From Enterobacter sp. Ag1 (GTDB lineage Bacteria; Pseudomonadota; Gammaproteobacteria; Enterobacterales; Enterobacteriaceae), in contig AKXM01000015.1 of assembly GCA_000277545.1 (NCBI GenBank), positions 124,008 to 188,007 of the forward strand: a DNA stretch of 64,000 nt, read 5' to 3'. A model generated the notes under the pieces. It was not told where the DNA came from, did no database searches, and saw only the letters and a list, made by a program, of their open reading frames with translations. The translations under genes and the position numbers were made by a program. Positions within the stretch are counted from its first letter, which is position 1. Every line of letters begins with the position of its first letter. This document shows positions 49,117 to 60,436 of this stretch, piece by piece.

Positions 49117-51132
49117 ATGAGTAAAGCGTTCAAACTGAATTCCGCATTTAAACCTTCTGGCGACCAGCCTGAAGCAATCCTTCGCCTGAAAGACGGGCTT
49201 GAAAACGGGCTGGCGCACCAGACGCTGCTGGGCGTAACGGGATCGGGTAAAACCTTCACGGTAGCAAACGTGATAGCCGACCTTCAGCGCCCCACGATGG
49301 TACTGGCGCCAAATAAAACGCTGGCGGCGCAGCTTTACGGTGAAATGAAAGAGTTCTTCCCGGACAACGCCGTTGAGTTTTTTGTCTCTTACTACGATTA
49401 CTATCAGCCTGAAGCTTATGTGCCAAGCTCGGACACCTTCATTGAAAAAGATGCGTCGGTGAACGAACACATTGAGCAGATGCGTCTGTCGGCGACCAAA
49501 GCGTTGCTTGAGCGGCGGGACGTCATCGTGGTGGCATCCGTGTCGGCGATCTACGGTCTGGGTGACCCGGACCTGTACCTGAAGATGATGCTTCACCTGA
49601 CGAAGGGTATGATCATCGATCAGCGGGCGATCCTGCGCCGTCTTACGGAGTTACAATACACCCGCAACGATCAGGCATTCCAGCGCGGTACGTTCCGCGT
49701 AAGAGGGGAGGTGGTCGATATCTTCCCGGCTGAATCAGACGATCTTGCGCTGCGTGTAGAGTTGTTCGACGAAGAGGTTGAGAGGCTGTCGCTGTTCGAT
49801 CCACTGACCGGGCAAATCGATCAAACTATTCAGCGTTTTACTATTTACCCTAAATCGCACTACGTTACGCCGCGCGAGCGTATTGTGCAGGCGATGGAAG
49901 ATATCAAAGTTGAGCTGGCCGAGCGCCGTAAGTTCCTGCTGGAAAATAATAAACTGCTGGAAGAGCAGCGTATTGCCCAGCGTACCCAGTTTGATCTCGA
50001 GATGATGAACGAGCTGGGTTATTGTTCGGGCATTGAAAACTACTCGCGCTTCCTCTCCGGGCGAGGGCCTGGCGAACCGCCCCCAACGCTTTTTGACTAT
50101 CTTCCGGCAGATGGCCTGCTGGTGGTGGATGAATCCCACGTCACCATTCCGCAAATTGGCGGCATGTATCGCGGCGACCGCGCCCGTAAAGAAACGCTGG
50201 TGGAATATGGCTTCCGCCTGCCGTCGGCGCTGGACAACCGACCGTTAAAATTTGAAGAGTTTGAAGCGCTGGCCCCGCAGACCATCTACGTTTCAGCGAC
50301 GCCGGGCAACTATGAGCTGGAAAAATCTGGCGAGGACATCGTTGACCAGGTTGTTCGTCCTACGGGGCTGCTCGATCCGGTGATTGAAGTGCGTCCGGTG
50401 GCAACGCAGGTAGACGATTTGCTTTCTGAAATTCGTAAACGTGTGGCCATCAATGAACGCGTGCTGGTGACGACATTAACCAAGCGGATGGCGGAAGACC
50501 TGACCGAATATTTAGAGGAGCATGGTGAACGCGTACGCTACCTGCACTCGGATATCGACACCGTGGAACGCATGGAGATTATCCGTGATTTGCGCCTCGG
50601 TGAATTTGACGTTCTGGTGGGGATCAACCTGCTGCGAGAAGGTCTTGATATGCCGGAAGTGTCGCTGGTTGCCATTCTGGATGCGGACAAAGAAGGTTTT
50701 CTGCGTTCCGAGCGCTCGCTTATTCAGACCATCGGCCGTGCGGCGCGTAACGTTAACGGTAAGGCGATTCTCTACGGTGATAAAATCACGCCGTCAATGG
50801 CCAAAGCGATTGGTGAAACCGAACGCCGCCGTGAGAAGCAGCAGCGCTACAACGAAGAAAATGGCATTACGCCGCAGGGCCTGAACAAACGAGTCGTGGA
50901 CGTTCTGCAGCTTGGCGAAGGCATGGCGAAGACCAAAGGGCGGGTTAAAACCAAAGCACGCAGCGTGATAGAAGATGATGAAGTTGTGCTGACGCCGAAA
51001 GCGCTGCAGCAGAAAATTCATCAGCTTGAAACGAAGATGCTGGAACACGCGCAAAATCTGGAGTTTGAAGAGGCGGCGCAGATTCGCGACCAGCTTCACA
51101 AGCTGCGCGGACTCTTTATCGCCGCCTCATAA
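49117..51132 (+). CDS. uvrB: Excinuclease ABC subunit UvrB
   Basis: UvrB verifies DNA damage handed over by UvrA and recruits UvrC for dual incision. It has 671 residues (673 in E. coli). Walker A GVTGSGKT is at 39-46. The damage-probing beta-hairpin [10 protein letters not shown] is near 92-101, helicase motif II is VVDESH, motif VI is QTIGRAARN, and the C-terminal UVR helix hairpin ([13 protein letters not shown]) contacts UvrC. I start at [12 protein letters not shown] longer in-frame reading from 48934 would run through the LexA box. Confidence 0.97.
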   Translation: MSKAFKLNSAFKPSGDQPEAILRLKDGLENGLAHQTLLGVTGSGKTFTVANVIADLQRPTMVLAPNKTLAAQLYGEMKEFFPDNAVEFFVSYYDYYQPEAYVPSSDTFIEKDASVNEHIEQMRLSATKALLERRDVIVVASVSAIYGLGDPDLYLKMMLHLTKGMIIDQRAILRRLTELQYTRNDQAFQRGTFRVRGEVVDIFPAESDDLALRVELFDEEVERLSLFDPLTGQIDQTIQRFTIYPKSHYVTPRERIVQAMEDIKVELAERRKFLLENNKLLEEQRIAQRTQFDLEMMNELGYCSGIENYSRFLSGRGPGEPPPTLFDYLPADGLLVVDESHVTIPQIGGMYRGDRARKETLVEYGFRLPSALDNRPLKFEEFEALAPQTIYVSATPGNYELEKSGEDIVDQVVRPTGLLDPVIEVRPVATQVDDLLSEIRKRVAINERVLVTTLTKRMAEDLTEYLEEHGERVRYLHSDIDTVERMEIIRDLRLGEFDVLVGINLLREGLDMPEVSLVAILDADKEGFLRSERSLIQTIGRAARNVNGKAILYGDKITPSMAKAIGETERRREKQQRYNEENGITPQGLNKRVVDVLQLGEGMAKTKGRVKTKARSVIEDDEVVLTPKALQQKIHQLETKMLEHAQNLEFEEAAQIRDQLHKLRGLFIAAS

Positions 51133-51142
51133 GCGGCGAGGT

Positions 51143-52051
51143 TTACCCGAGCTGCTGCACGGCCTGTTCGAGGGCTGCCCGCAGCAACTGGCGGTCGTGG
51201 CGATACCGAATGTCACTGGCTTCCAGCGGCTGTTGAATAACCAACCTGTCGCCCACTTCGCTGGCCTCAACGTGTGGGCCAACCAGCACGGCATCGATAA
51301 CGCGTTTTCCGATATGCTGTTCCATCAATTCAAGCTTTTGGCGCAGGGAAAGGCTGGCTGCGGCAGGGCTTAGCTCTTTGCCCAGGTTGCCGATATACAC
51401 CATCGGCGCTGGCGTGCGGCGCAGCGCCTGATCCATCTCTTCAAGCAGCAAAATCGGCATCAGGCTGGTGTAAAAGCTGCCGGGGCCAATCAAAATTAAA
51501 TCGGCCTCAGCGATGGCTTCTAAGGCTTCACGCGTGGCCGGGACTTTCGGGTAGACCGCCAGATCCTGCGGTGGATTGAGCAACTGGTCGATACTTACTT
51601 CGCCATACACGGCGTTGCCCTGGTCGTCGGTAGCCATTAAATCGACCGGATGCTCCGACATCGGAATCAGCTGCGCATCGACCTTTAGCAGGTTGCGAAT
51701 TAAATTGATTGCCTCCAGCGGGCGCACGCTGAGGTGATCCAGCGCCTTTAACATTAGATTTCCGAGGTTATGGCCTGAAAGTTCGCCGTTACCGCCAAAA
51801 CGATACTCAAACATTGTTGATGCCACGCTTGGTTCAGTGATCAGCTGATTCAGGCAGTTGCGCATATCTCCCCAGGCAATCCCGCCCTCAGAGCGTCGAA
51901 TACGTCCGGTTGAGCCGCCGTTGTCGGTGGTGGTGACGATGCCGGTTAAACGTGAGCCGAGGGATGAAAGGGATGACATGACGCGACCCAGGCCGTGCCC
52001 ACCGCCCAGCGCGACAACCCGATCAAGATCTGCAAGCGTGCGATTACGCAT
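51143..52051 (-). CDS. ybhK: Gluconeogenesis factor YbhK (YvcK family)
   Basis: This is a CofD-like protein of the YvcK/YbhK family, linked in B. subtilis to growth on gluconeogenic substrates and cell shape. The 302 residues equal E. coli YbhK. Motifs include [13 protein letters not shown] at the N-terminus (nucleotide-binding), [23 protein letters not shown] and [15 protein letters not shown]. It is convergent with uvrB and divergent from moaA. Confidence 0.95.
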   Translation of the reverse strand: MRNRTLADLDRVVALGGGHGLGRVMSSLSSLGSRLTGIVTTTDNGGSTGRIRRSEGGIAWGDMRNCLNQLITEPSVASTMFEYRFGGNGELSGHNLGNLMLKALDHLSVRPLEAINLIRNLLKVDAQLIPMSEHPVDLMATDDQGNAVYGEVSIDQLLNPPQDLAVYPKVPATREALEAIAEADLILIGPGSFYTSLMPILLLEEMDQALRRTPAPMVYIGNLGKELSPAAASLSLRQKLELMEQHIGKRVIDAVLVGPHVEASEVGDRLVIQQPLEASDIRYRHDRQLLRAALEQAVQQLG

Positions 52052-52261
52052 AGAAAAGATAATCCTTAAGAGGCATACAGGCGCTTAAGGTAGCGTAAAA
52101 GCGCCAAAAAGACGATTCTTGCTCTGTGGATAATGATACATATCAAAGTAAAAGTTAGCTTTTTAAGTACTCTGTAGCGAAATTAAGCAATTATCTCGTT
52201 ATGTATAGATTTATATAGCGAAAACTGATATAGCGCGAAGCCAGATGTCGCGCTACTATCG

Positions 52262-52349
52262 CAGTAACACACACTCAAGCCATGGTACCTAAGTCACAAG
52301 ATAAGGTGCCCTGGCCGCAGCCCCTGAGGTTGCCAGGGTGCAGGAAGAA
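52262..52349 (+). ncRNA. Molybdenum cofactor (moco) riboswitch in the moaA leader
   Basis: The leader between ybhK and moaA contains the core of the Moco RNA motif: a CTCAAGCC segment, GGTACCTAAGTCACA, AAGGTGCCCTGGCC and a distal GAGGTTGCCAGGG, ending just before GGAAGAA. The layout matches the E. coli moaA leader, where the RNA senses molybdenum cofactor and represses translation. GGTACC with GGTGCC and CCTGG with CCAGG provide pairing options. The 5' boundary is approximate. Confidence 0.8.
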
Positions 52350-52385
52350 ATGACTGCATCTCCCGTATTTGGAAAGGTGTATTCA

Positions 52386-53372
52386 GTGTCCCAGCTTACC
52401 GATGCTTTTGCGCGTAAGTTCTATTACTTGCGCTTATCAATTACCGACGTCTGCAACTTTCGCTGCAGCTATTGCCTGCCCGACGGCTATAAGCCGCACG
52501 GCGTGGCCAATAAAAGCTTCCTCAACGTCGATGAAATTCGTCGCGTTACCCGGGCTTTTGCTGCTCTGGGTACCGAAAAGGTGCGCCTGACGGGCGGGGA
52601 ACCTTCTTTGCGCCGCGACTTTACCGAAATCATCGCCGCGGTGCGTGAAAACACGTCTATTCGCCAGCTTGCGGTGACGACCAACGGCTATCGCCTGGCC
52701 CGGGATGTTAACGCCTGGCGTGATGCGGGGCTGACCGCCCTGAACGTTAGCGTCGACAGCCTGGACGCTCGTCAGTTTCATGCCATTACCGGCCAGGATA
52801 AATTTCGGCAGGTGATGGATGGCATTGACGCGGCTTTCAACGCGGGGTTTGAGCGAGTAAAAGTGAACACCGTGCTGATGCGCGACGTAAACCACAATCA
52901 GCTCGAGACCTTCCTTGCCTGGATCAAACCTCGCCCCATCCAGCTCCGCTTTATTGAGCTGATGGAAACCGGCGACGGCGGCTCGCTTTTCCGCAAACAC
53001 CATATTTCCGGTAAAACCATTCGCGACCAGCTGCTTGAGCGAGGCTGGGTTCACCAATTGCGTCAGCGCAGCGATGGCCCTGCCCAGGTGTTCTGCCATC
53101 CCGACTACAAAGGCGAAATCGGGCTCATCATGCCGTATGAGAAAGATTTCTGTGCCAGCTGCAACCGGCTGCGAGTTTCGTCCGTCGGTAACCTGCACCT
53201 CTGCCTGTTTGGCGAGCAGGGAATTGCGCTGCGGGATCTGTTGGCGGATGACGCCCAGCAAAGCAAACTGGAGGGACGTATCTCTTCCGCGCTGGCGCAG
53301 AAAAAGCAAACCCATTTCCTGCATGACGGTAACACCGGCATCACCCAAAATCTGTCGTATATCGGCGGCTAG
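52386..53372 (+). CDS. moaA: GTP 3',8-cyclase MoaA
   Basis: MoaA is a radical-SAM enzyme that starts molybdopterin synthesis by cyclising GTP. From the GTG at 52386 it has 328 residues (329 in E. coli). The SAM [4Fe-4S] ligands Cys23, Cys27 and Cys30 lie in [10 protein letters not shown]. The second cluster is in FCASCNRLR ... HLCLFG. The C-terminus ends in the conserved double Gly (SYIGG). GGAAAGG is 8 nt upstream. An in-frame ATG at 52350 with its own AGGAAG would add 12 residues. Confidence 0.94.
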   Translation: MSQLTDAFARKFYYLRLSITDVCNFRCSYCLPDGYKPHGVANKSFLNVDEIRRVTRAFAALGTEKVRLTGGEPSLRRDFTEIIAAVRENTSIRQLAVTTNGYRLARDVNAWRDAGLTALNVSVDSLDARQFHAITGQDKFRQVMDGIDAAFNAGFERVKVNTVLMRDVNHNQLETFLAWIKPRPIQLRFIELMETGDGGSLFRKHHISGKTIRDQLLERGWVHQLRQRSDGPAQVFCHPDYKGEIGLIMPYEKDFCASCNRLRVSSVGNLHLCLFGEQGIALRDLLADDAQQSKLEGRISSALAQKKQTHFLHDGNTGITQNLSYIGG

Positions 53373-53396
53373 AGCCTGCCCACAAGGAGAATATCG

Positions 53397-53909
53397 ATGA
53401 GTCAGGTAAGCGCAGAGTTTATCCCGGCACGTATTGCTATTTTGACGGTGTCCAGCCGTCGTGGTGAAGATGACGACACTTCGGGTCACTATTTGAGTGA
53501 AGTCGCCACGGAAGCGGGGCATCAGGTGGTAGACAAAGCTATCGTCAAAGAAAACCGTTATGCCATCCGGGCCGCAGTTTCGCAATGGATTGCCGATGAG
53601 CAGGTTCAGGTGGTGTTGATCAACGGCGGCACCGGGTTTACCGACGGAGACCAGACGCCGGAGGCGCTTCTCCCGCTGTTTGACCGGGAAGTTGAAGGTT
53701 TCGGCGAGCTGTTTCGTATGCTCTCCTTTGAAGAGATTGGCACCTCTACGCTGCAGTCACGCGCCGTTGCGGGCATGGCGAACAAAACGCTGATTTTCGC
53801 CATGCCGGGCTCAACGAAGGCCTGCCGAACCGCCTGGGAAAATATCATTCAGCCTCAACTGGATGCCCGTCAGCGCCCGTGCAATTTCCACCCACATATT
53901 AAGAAGTAA
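53397..53909 (+). CDS. moaB: Molybdopterin biosynthesis protein MoaB
   Basis: This is a MogA-like adenylyltransferase-fold protein. In E. coli it is dispensable for cofactor synthesis and its function is not settled. The 170 residues equal E. coli. The molybdopterin-binding motif LINGGTGFTDGDQTPEAL and the AMPGSTKACRTAW loop are intact. It lies 24 bp after moaA, with moaC 3 bp beyond its stop. Confidence 0.96.
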   Translation: MSQVSAEFIPARIAILTVSSRRGEDDDTSGHYLSEVATEAGHQVVDKAIVKENRYAIRAAVSQWIADEQVQVVLINGGTGFTDGDQTPEALLPLFDREVEGFGELFRMLSFEEIGTSTLQSRAVAGMANKTLIFAMPGSTKACRTAWENIIQPQLDARQRPCNFHPHIKK

Positions 53910-53912
53910 GTT

Positions 53913-54398
53913 ATGTCGCATTTGACCCATATTAACGCCGCCGGGGAAGCACATATGGTGGACGTGTCCGCCAAGGCTGAGACGGTTCGTGAGGCCCGCG
54001 CCGAAGCGTTTGTGACCATGCAGCCGGCAACGCTGGCGATGATTGTTGACGGCAGCCACCACAAAGGTGACGTTTTTGCCACCGCACGTATCGCGGGGAT
54101 CCAGGCCGCTAAACGCACCTGGGAACTGATTCCGCTGTGCCATCCGCTTTTACTGAGCAAAGTAGAAGTGCAGCTTGAGGCTCAGACTGAGCAAAACCGA
54201 GTTCGCATCGAGTCCGTGTGCCGCCTGACGGGAAAAACCGGCGTAGAAATGGAGGCATTAACTGCGGCCTCCGTCGCCGCGTTGACCATTTATGACATGT
54301 GCAAAGCCGTACAAAAAGACATGGTCATCGGCCCTGTCCGTCTGCTGGAAAAGAGCGGCGGAAAATCCGGCGATTTTAAGGTGGCAAACGATGCTTAA
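53913..54398 (+). CDS. moaC: Cyclic pyranopterin monophosphate synthase MoaC
   Basis: MoaC completes the rearrangement of the MoaA product to cPMP. The 161 residues equal E. coli. The active-site segments are [13 protein letters not shown], with the conserved His, and [16 protein letters not shown], with Asp and Lys. Its last 8 bases overlap moaD. Confidence 0.97.
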   Translation: MSHLTHINAAGEAHMVDVSAKAETVREARAEAFVTMQPATLAMIVDGSHHKGDVFATARIAGIQAAKRTWELIPLCHPLLLSKVEVQLEAQTEQNRVRIESVCRLTGKTGVEMEALTAASVAALTIYDMCKAVQKDMVIGPVRLLEKSGGKSGDFKVANDA

Positions 54399-54636
54399 TG
54401 TTCTGTTTTTTGCCCAGGTACGCGAACTGGTCGGCTGCGACAGCCTGGCGCTGGATGAAGCCTACGGCGATGTGGAGCAACTGCGTGCGGCATTGGCCGA
54501 CAGAGGCAGCCGCTGGGCGCTGGCGCTGGAGTCCGGCAAGCTGCTGGCCGCGGTCAATCAAACGCTGGTGAGCTTTGATCATCCGCTGGCGAAGGGCGAC
54601 GAAGTGGCCTTTTTCCCACCGGTGACCGGAGGTTAA
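54391..54636 (+). CDS. moaD: Molybdopterin synthase sulfur carrier MoaD
   Basis: This 81-residue ubiquitin-like protein has a C-terminal Gly-Gly (FFPPVTGG) that is thiocarboxylated by MoeB and supplies sulfur to MoaE. The start ATG ([15 protein letters not shown]) overlaps the end of moaC. moaE starts on the next base after its stop codon. Confidence 0.97.
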   Translation: MLNVLFFAQVRELVGCDSLALDEAYGDVEQLRAALADRGSRWALALESGKLLAAVNQTLVSFDHPLAKGDEVAFFPPVTGG

Positions 54637-55089
54637 GTGGACAGCACCCGTATTATTGTTGGCCGCGAGAATTTCAACGTCGGCGAAGAGTATCAGTGGC
54701 TTTCTCAGTGCGATGAAGACGGTGCGGTCGTGACCTTCACCGGTAAAGTTCGCAATCACAACCTTGGCGACAGCGTTAGCGCCCTGACGCTTGAACATTA
54801 TCCGGGCATGACCGAAAAAGCGCTGGCTGAAATTGTCGCCGAGGCCAGAAGCCGTTGGCCGCTGCAGCGCGTGACGGTGATTCACCGCATCGGCGAACTG
54901 TGGCCAGGCGATGAAATTGTCTTTGTCGGCGTGACGGGCGCGCACCGCAGCTCAGCGTTTGAAGCCGCCCAGTTCATCATGGATTACCTGAAAACTCGCG
55001 CCCCGTTCTGGAAACGTGAAGCGACCGCCGAAGGCGACCGCTGGGTCGAAGCCCGGGACAGCGATAAGCAGGCGGCTAAACGCTGGTAG
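54637..55089 (+). CDS. moaE: Molybdopterin synthase catalytic subunit MoaE
   Basis: MoaE converts cPMP to molybdopterin with sulfur from MoaD. The 150 residues equal E. coli. Key segments are VTFTGKVRNHNLGD, HRIGELWPGDEIVFV, AHRSSAFEA, and KTRAPFWKRE with the catalytic lysines. It starts with GTG directly after the moaD stop, and GGAGG in the moaD codons serves as ribosome site. It is the last gene of moaABCDE. Confidence 0.97.
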   Translation: MDSTRIIVGRENFNVGEEYQWLSQCDEDGAVVTFTGKVRNHNLGDSVSALTLEHYPGMTEKALAEIVAEARSRWPLQRVTVIHRIGELWPGDEIVFVGVTGAHRSSAFEAAQFIMDYLKTRAPFWKREATAEGDRWVEARDSDKQAAKRW

Positions 55090-55179
55090 GCTACTCGGTC
55101 TGCGGGATGTGTTAATCTTAAAGCGGGTGAGCCAAACAGCTCGCGTCAGAAGTTTAATTCACAACACAGAGGAAGCATC

Positions 55180-55890
55180 ATGGACCGATTCCCGCGTCCC
55201 AATGAGACTATCGTGCAGCGTGCCAATACGGGCCTTCAGACCTTTATGGCGCAAGTTTACGGCTGGATGACCTGCGGTCTACTTTTAACCGCCTTTATCG
55301 CGTGGTACGCGGCGAATACCCCGGCGGTGATGGAGTTTGTCTTCTCCAGTAAAATCACTTTCTTTGGTCTGATCATCGTTCAACTGGGGCTGGTCTTTGT
55401 GCTCTCCGGCATGGTGCATAAGCTGAGCGCTGGCGTGGCGACGTCGCTGTTTATGCTTTACTCGGCGCTGACCGGGTTGACCATGGCGAGCATTTTCCTG
55501 GTTTATACCTATTCGTCCATCGCCAGCACATTTGTGGTGGCAGGCGGGATGTTTGGTGCCATGAGCCTCTATGGCTATACCACCAAACGTGACCTGAGCG
55601 GCTTCGGCAACATGCTGTTTATGGCGCTGATCGGGATTGTACTGGCTTCGCTGGTTAATTTCTGGCTGAAAAGCGATGCGCTCATGTGGGCCATCACCTA
55701 CATCGGCGTGGTGGTTTTTGTGGGCCTGACCGCATACGACACGCAGAAACTGAAAAACATCGGCGAGCAAATTGATACCCGCGATGCGCAAATGCTGCGT
55801 AAATACTCAATTCTGGGTGCCCTGACGCTGTATCTGGACTTCATCAACCTGTTCCTGATGCTGCTGCGTATCTTCGGTAACCGCCGCTAA
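55180..55890 (+). CDS. ybhL: BAX inhibitor-1 family membrane protein YbhL
   Basis: This is a 236-residue inner-membrane protein with seven hydrophobic segments of the UPF0005/TMBIM family, whose characterised member YetJ is a pH-sensitive calcium leak. The conserved C-terminal pair of acidic residues is visible (TAYDTQKLK and LYLDFINLF). The ribosome site AGAGGAAG lies before the ATG. A terminator follows directly. Confidence 0.94.
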   Translation: MDRFPRPNETIVQRANTGLQTFMAQVYGWMTCGLLLTAFIAWYAANTPAVMEFVFSSKITFFGLIIVQLGLVFVLSGMVHKLSAGVATSLFMLYSALTGLTMASIFLVYTYSSIASTFVVAGGMFGAMSLYGYTTKRDLSGFGNMLFMALIGIVLASLVNFWLKSDALMWAITYIGVVVFVGLTAYDTQKLKNIGEQIDTRDAQMLRKYSILGALTLYLDFINLFLMLLRIFGNRR

Positions 55891-55899
55891 TCTACATAT

Positions 55900-55927
55900 T
55901 CCCTCCCCTTCGCGGGGAGGGAGTTTT
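55900..55927 (+). terminator. Terminator after ybhL
   Basis: TCCCTCCCC and GGGGAGGGA form a perfect 9-bp stem with a TTCGC loop, followed by GTTTT. Confidence 0.8.
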
Positions 55928-56076
55928 CCCCGCAGTTTTGCTTTTCCTCGAGCGACTTTTACCTGCCTGAACGGAAATAAATTGCAATATCTGTCACAAA
56001 AAGGGGGCGTATTGAGGAAATTTCCGTACACTTGCGTACTCTGATTAACAGGAAGAAATACTCCAGGAGATAAAGC

Positions 56077-56484
56077 ATGAAGTGGCAACAACGTGTAAGA
56101 GTGAGAACCGGACTGGGTTGCTGGCAGATTATGCTGCATCTTGCGGTGGTCGCTGCGCTGCTCGTTGGCTGGAAAACCGCGACCCTGATCCCCGTGGGCG
56201 TAGGGCTGTGCCTGCTTTATGTCGCCACCGTGGTGCTGATGTTTATCTTCCAGCGTTTTCACACCGGTTTGCTGCGCGATATCGGTGATTTTCTTGAAGA
56301 GCTGACTACTACATGGTATTTCGGCAACGCAATGATTGCGCTGTGGCTACTGTCTCGAGTGGTACAGAGTCACCTTCTTCTGGCGCTCGCCGGCCTGGCA
56401 ATGCTCGCCGGGCCAGCTATCTTCTCTCTGCTCGCGAAAGACAAATCACGCAATCTTACGCCTAAACATCCAGTACGCCGCTGA
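56077..56484 (+). CDS. ybhQ: Inner-membrane protein YbhQ
   Basis: This 135-residue membrane protein of unknown function (136 in E. coli) has four hydrophobic segments at about 18-34, 40-60, 78-95 and 100-115. The N-terminus ([22 protein letters not shown]) and the [10 protein letters not shown] motif are diagnostic. In E. coli ybhM, ybhN, clsB and ybhP separate it from ybhL. Here they are absent. Its last 39 bp overlap the 3' end of ybhR on the other strand. Confidence 0.93.
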   Translation: MKWQQRVRVRTGLGCWQIMLHLAVVAALLVGWKTATLIPVGVGLCLLYVATVVLMFIFQRFHTGLLRDIGDFLEELTTTWYFGNAMIALWLLSRVVQSHLLLALAGLAMLAGPAIFSLLAKDKSRNLTPKHPVRR

Positions 56485-57552
56485 ACCCGTTGTGGCCGCA
56501 ATCACCAGCAGCGGCCACAAACTCTGCCAGACAATCCCAAAGCTCGCATCCTTCAGGTAAATCTGCTTGGTGATATCGGTAAAATGACGAATCGGGTTTA
56601 TCCACGTCAAATCCTGCAGCCACACCGGCATGTTTTCCACCGGTGAGACATAGCCGGAGAGCAGGATCGCCGGCATCATAAAGACAAACACGCCAATAAA
56701 CGCCTGCTGCTGGGTTGAGCAGAGGGCGGAAATCAGCAGCCCGAACCCCACCAGAGACAGCCCGTAGATAATCATCGTGAAGTAAAACAGCAGCAGCGAG
56801 CCGGAGAAGGGGATGTGGTAGCCCCAAATTCCTACCGCCAGCACAATGGTGGCCTGCACCAACGCGACAATCTGTGCGGGAACCGCTTTGCCAATAAAGA
56901 CTTGCCAGGTGGCCAGGGGCGAAACCAGCAGCTGATCGAGCGTGCCTTGCTCGCGTTCCCGGGCCACGGAGAGGGACGTTACAATCATCACGCCGATGGT
57001 GGTAATCATCGCAATCAGCGACGGCACCACAAACCATTTGTAATCGAGGTTAGGGTTATACCAGTTGCGAATAGTCAGCTCGCTGTTGTTGGGTTTTGGC
57101 AGGTCGGTCATCAGCTCTTGCTGATAGTTATTGACGATTTGCTGGAGGTAATTCGCGGCAATCTGCGCGCTGTTTGAGTTACGCCCGTCGAGCAGAATCT
57201 GCAGCTTCGCCGGATTCTGACTGGCAATATCGCGCGAGAAATTTGCCGGGAAACGAATCAGCAGCAGGGCTTTTTGGTTGTCTATCGTCGGCTGTATTTC
57301 CTGCGGGCTTTTCAGCAGCAGCACGTGGCTGAAGGCGCTGGCACGGGCAAAGCGCTGGGTCAGCTCAATCGAATGGTTACCGTTGTCTTCGTTATAAATA
57401 GCGATGGTGGCATTGGTGACCTCAAGCGTGGCGGCAAACGGGAACAAAAGCACCTGCAGCAGCACCGGCAAAATCAGGATGGCGCGGGTCTGCGGCTCGC
57501 GTAGCAGCGACTGCAGCTCTTTGCGAATCAACGTCCATAAACGATAAAACAT
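56446..57552 (-). CDS. ybhR: ABC exporter permease YbhR
   Basis: This is one of two ABC-2 permeases of the YbhFSR drug/sodium exporter. The 368 residues equal E. coli. There is an N-terminal transmembrane helix (20-45), a large periplasmic loop (about 45-170), then five helices including the ABC-2 signature ([16 protein letters not shown]). It lies 9 bp after ybhS. Its 3' end overlaps ybhQ antisense. Confidence 0.95.
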   Translation of the reverse strand: MFYRLWTLIRKELQSLLREPQTRAILILPVLLQVLLFPFAATLEVTNATIAIYNEDNGNHSIELTQRFARASAFSHVLLLKSPQEIQPTIDNQKALLLIRFPANFSRDIASQNPAKLQILLDGRNSNSAQIAANYLQQIVNNYQQELMTDLPKPNNSELTIRNWYNPNLDYKWFVVPSLIAMITTIGVMIVTSLSVAREREQGTLDQLLVSPLATWQVFIGKAVPAQIVALVQATIVLAVGIWGYHIPFSGSLLLFYFTMIIYGLSLVGFGLLISALCSTQQQAFIGVFVFMMPAILLSGYVSPVENMPVWLQDLTWINPIRHFTDITKQIYLKDASFGIVWQSLWPLLVIAATTGSAAYWMFRRKIA

Positions 57553-57561
57553 GCTTTCTCC

Positions 57562-58701
57562 CTAATCGAGCCGACGTTTGGTTTTCAGCGCCGTCAGGCC
57601 GATAAACATCACCGCCGAGGCAATCAAAAACAGCGTGTTGACGATCAACACCGAGGTGATATTCCCCGCCAGGAACAGGCTTTGCAGGGTGCTGACGAAG
57701 TAGCGCGCCGGGATGACGTAGGTCACCGCCCTGATAATCGCCGGCATACTGTCTATCTGGAAAATAAAGCCGGACAGCATGATGGACGGTAAAAATGCGG
57801 CGTTCAGTGCGACCTGCGCGGCGTTAAACTGGTTGCGTGTAATGGTGGAGATCAGCAGCCCCATGCCCAGCGTGCTAAGTAAAAACAGGCTGCTGATCAG
57901 AAATAGCAGTAACAGCGAGCCGCGCCACGGTACGCCGAGAATAAACACCGTCACCAGCATACAAAGCAGCATGGCTAGCATCCCCAAAACATAATAGGGC
58001 ACCAGCTTGCAGAGCAGCAGTTCGGTCTTCGTCACCTGCGTGGAAAGCAGAGCCTCCATGGTGCCGCGCTCCCATTCCCGGGCCACGACCAGAGAGGTCA
58101 GGATAGCGCCAATGACCGTCATGATGATGGTCACCGCGCCGGGAATTATAAAGTGCTGGCTGATGGCAGCGGGGTTAAACCAATAGCGCAGCTGCACTTC
58201 GATTAAGGGCTCAAAGTGCTCCCCGCGATCTTCCGCCCGCTGTTGCTGCCAAAGCTGCCAGATCCCCTGCATATAGCCCTGAACAAAGTTAGCCGTATTG
58301 GGCTCGCTGCCGTCGGTGATCACCTGAATCGGGGCCGTTGCGCCGGGGCGGGCCATGTTCTGCGCAAAGTCGGGCGGAATCGTCACCATGCCGCGAATTT
58401 TCCCGGCCTGCATGAGCTGAATCAGCTGCTCGCGGTTATCGCTGATGGTGGGCTCAATAAACGGCGAGGCGCTGATGGCGTGGGTGAAATCCAGCGCGTC
58501 TTCGCTCTGCTGCTCGATCAGCACGCCGACGTGGAGGCGGCTGGAATCGAGATTAATGCCGTAGCCGAAGATAAACAGCAGCAGAAGCGGGATAACCACG
58601 GCGATTAACCAACTGCTGGGGTCGCGCACGATTTGCCGGGTTTCTTTCACGCACAGGGCGCGGACGCGGCGCCACGATATCCTTTGGCTATGTTCGCTCA
58701 T
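57562..58701 (-). CDS. ybhS: ABC exporter permease YbhS
   Basis: This is the second ABC-2 permease of the YbhFSR exporter, 379 residues (377 in E. coli). Its topology is the same as YbhR, with an N-terminal helix, a periplasmic domain and five C-terminal helices ([16 protein letters not shown] motif). The start overlaps the end of ybhF by 14 bp. Confidence 0.95.
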   Translation of the reverse strand: MSEHSQRISWRRVRALCVKETRQIVRDPSSWLIAVVIPLLLLFIFGYGINLDSSRLHVGVLIEQQSEDALDFTHAISASPFIEPTISDNREQLIQLMQAGKIRGMVTIPPDFAQNMARPGATAPIQVITDGSEPNTANFVQGYMQGIWQLWQQQRAEDRGEHFEPLIEVQLRYWFNPAAISQHFIIPGAVTIIMTVIGAILTSLVVAREWERGTMEALLSTQVTKTELLLCKLVPYYVLGMLAMLLCMLVTVFILGVPWRGSLLLLFLISSLFLLSTLGMGLLISTITRNQFNAAQVALNAAFLPSIMLSGFIFQIDSMPAIIRAVTYVIPARYFVSTLQSLFLAGNITSVLIVNTLFLIASAVMFIGLTALKTKRRLD

Positions 58702-60436
58702 CGCTGTGCTCCTTATCCCACTCGTGAATCAGCCCGATAAACGCCTGCTCCATGGTGGGGTCGGGCGTGTCGTCATCCGCTATCTGCTGTTTTAGGTCGT
58801 CCGGCGTGCCGCTGGCAATCAGCTTGCCCCGGTATACCAGCCCGATGCGGTCGCAGTATTCGGCCTCATCCATAAAGTGAGTGGTCACCATCACCGTCAC
58901 GCCTTTCTCTACCATGCTGTTGATATGCAGCCAGAACTCACGGCGGGTAATAGGATCCACGCCGGATGTCGGTTCGTCGAGAAACAGAATATCCGGTTCG
59001 TGCATCAGCGAGCAGGCAAGCGCCAGCCGCTGCTTAAAACCCAGAGGCAGAGAATCTGTCGTGCTATTGGCGATAGGCTGCAGCGCAAACGCCTCGCTCA
59101 TGCGGGCAATTTTGTCCTGCTGAACGCGCCCGCGAAGGCCATAAACACCGGAGAAGAAACGGAGATTTTGTGCCACCGTCAGGTTGCCGTAGAGGGAGAA
59201 TTTTTGCGCCATGTAGCCCAGGTGTTGGCGTGCTTTGCCGGAGCTGGTTTTCAAATCCATGTCCAGCACCAGTGCTTTGCCCGAAGTGGGGACTAACAAA
59301 CCACACATCATCTTGAAGGTGGTGGACTTGCCGGCGCCGTTAGGGCCAAGCAGCCCGAAGATTTCACCGCGCTTAACGGCAAAGTTAACGTGGTCGGTGG
59401 CGGCAAAGTCGCCGAATTTTTTGGTTAGCTCTTCGGCCTGAATCACCGTCTCGCCGGCCTCGCCGTCAACGGTATGAAGAATATCGCCCAGCGGCGATTC
59501 GTTCGCGGCGGCGCCACCCAGTAAATCAATAAACGCGTCTTCAAAGCGCGGGTCAGTTTCTTTCAGGCTGGACTCGGGCACGTTCAGGGCATTTGCCAGA
59601 TCGTTCACTTTCGCCTCTTTGGCAAGGATCAGCCGCACAGAGCGCCCCTGAATCACGCCGTCGCTGACCTGCGGCAGCTTCAGCGCGCGCTGAAGTAGCT
59701 GGCGATTATTCTCGTGCTCGTGGCTGACCAGCAGTGAACGCCCGGCCATCTTCTGCGTCAGCGCTTTCGGCGCGCCGTGATAAAGCAGCTCGCCTTCGTT
59801 CATCAGCAGGATTTCCCGGCACTGCTCGGCCTCATCGAGATACGATGTGCTCCAGAGGATCAGCATGCCTTCGCCCGCCAGCTCGTGCACCATTTGCCAC
59901 AGTTCACGCCGGGATATGGGGTCTACGCCTACGCCAGGTTCATCCAGCAAAAGGACTTTCGGCTGGCCGACGAGCGTACAGGCGAGGCCAAGCTTTTGCT
60001 TCATCCCGCCTGAGAGTTTGCCCGCCAGCCGCTCGGTAAACGGCCCGAGAGAGGTGAATTCCAGCAGTCGGGCAAAGGTGCTTTTGCGCTGCTCCCCGAT
60101 CACGCCGCGCAGGTCGGCATAAAGCATCAGGTTTTCCATTACCGTCAAATCTTCGTACAGGCCAAATTTCTGCGGCATGTAGCCCAGTTCAGCGTGCAAA
60201 GCGCGATCGTCTTTAATCGGGTCGAGGCCGATCACCGAGGCTGCGCCTTCGCTTGGCTGCAGCAATCCCGCCAGCATCCTCATGAGCGTGGTTTTCCCCG
60301 CGCCGTCCGGGCCGACCAGGCCGGTGACTGCCCCGGCATGGATTTCGCAATCCAGGCTGGCGACGGCCGGTTTTTCAAGGCCAGGGAAACGCTTCACCAA
60401 CCCCTGCAGATGAATGACCGCGTCATTGCTGCTCAT
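58688..60436 (-). CDS. ybhF: ABC exporter ATPase YbhF (two ATPase domains)
   Basis: This is the twin ATPase of the exporter that confers resistance to cefoperazone, chloramphenicol and cations in E. coli. It has 582 residues (578 in E. coli). Domain 1 has GPDGAGKTT near residue 43, LSGGMKQ and [11 protein letters not shown]. Domain 2 has GPNGAGKST near residue 365, LPLGFKQR and [11 protein letters not shown]. The second signature is degenerate (LPLGF). I start at MSSNDAV. An ATG 4 codons earlier overlaps ybhG. Confidence 0.95.
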   Translation of the reverse strand: MSSNDAVIHLQGLVKRFPGLEKPAVASLDCEIHAGAVTGLVGPDGAGKTTLMRMLAGLLQPSEGAASVIGLDPIKDDRALHAELGYMPQKFGLYEDLTVMENLMLYADLRGVIGEQRKSTFARLLEFTSLGPFTERLAGKLSGGMKQKLGLACTLVGQPKVLLLDEPGVGVDPISRRELWQMVHELAGEGMLILWSTSYLDEAEQCREILLMNEGELLYHGAPKALTQKMAGRSLLVSHEHENNRQLLQRALKLPQVSDGVIQGRSVRLILAKEAKVNDLANALNVPESSLKETDPRFEDAFIDLLGGAAANESPLGDILHTVDGEAGETVIQAEELTKKFGDFAATDHVNFAVKRGEIFGLLGPNGAGKSTTFKMMCGLLVPTSGKALVLDMDLKTSSGKARQHLGYMAQKFSLYGNLTVAQNLRFFSGVYGLRGRVQQDKIARMSEAFALQPIANSTTDSLPLGFKQRLALACSLMHEPDILFLDEPTSGVDPITRREFWLHINSMVEKGVTVMVTTHFMDEAEYCDRIGLVYRGKLIASGTPDDLKQQIADDDTPDPTMEQAFIGLIHEWDKEHSDERT

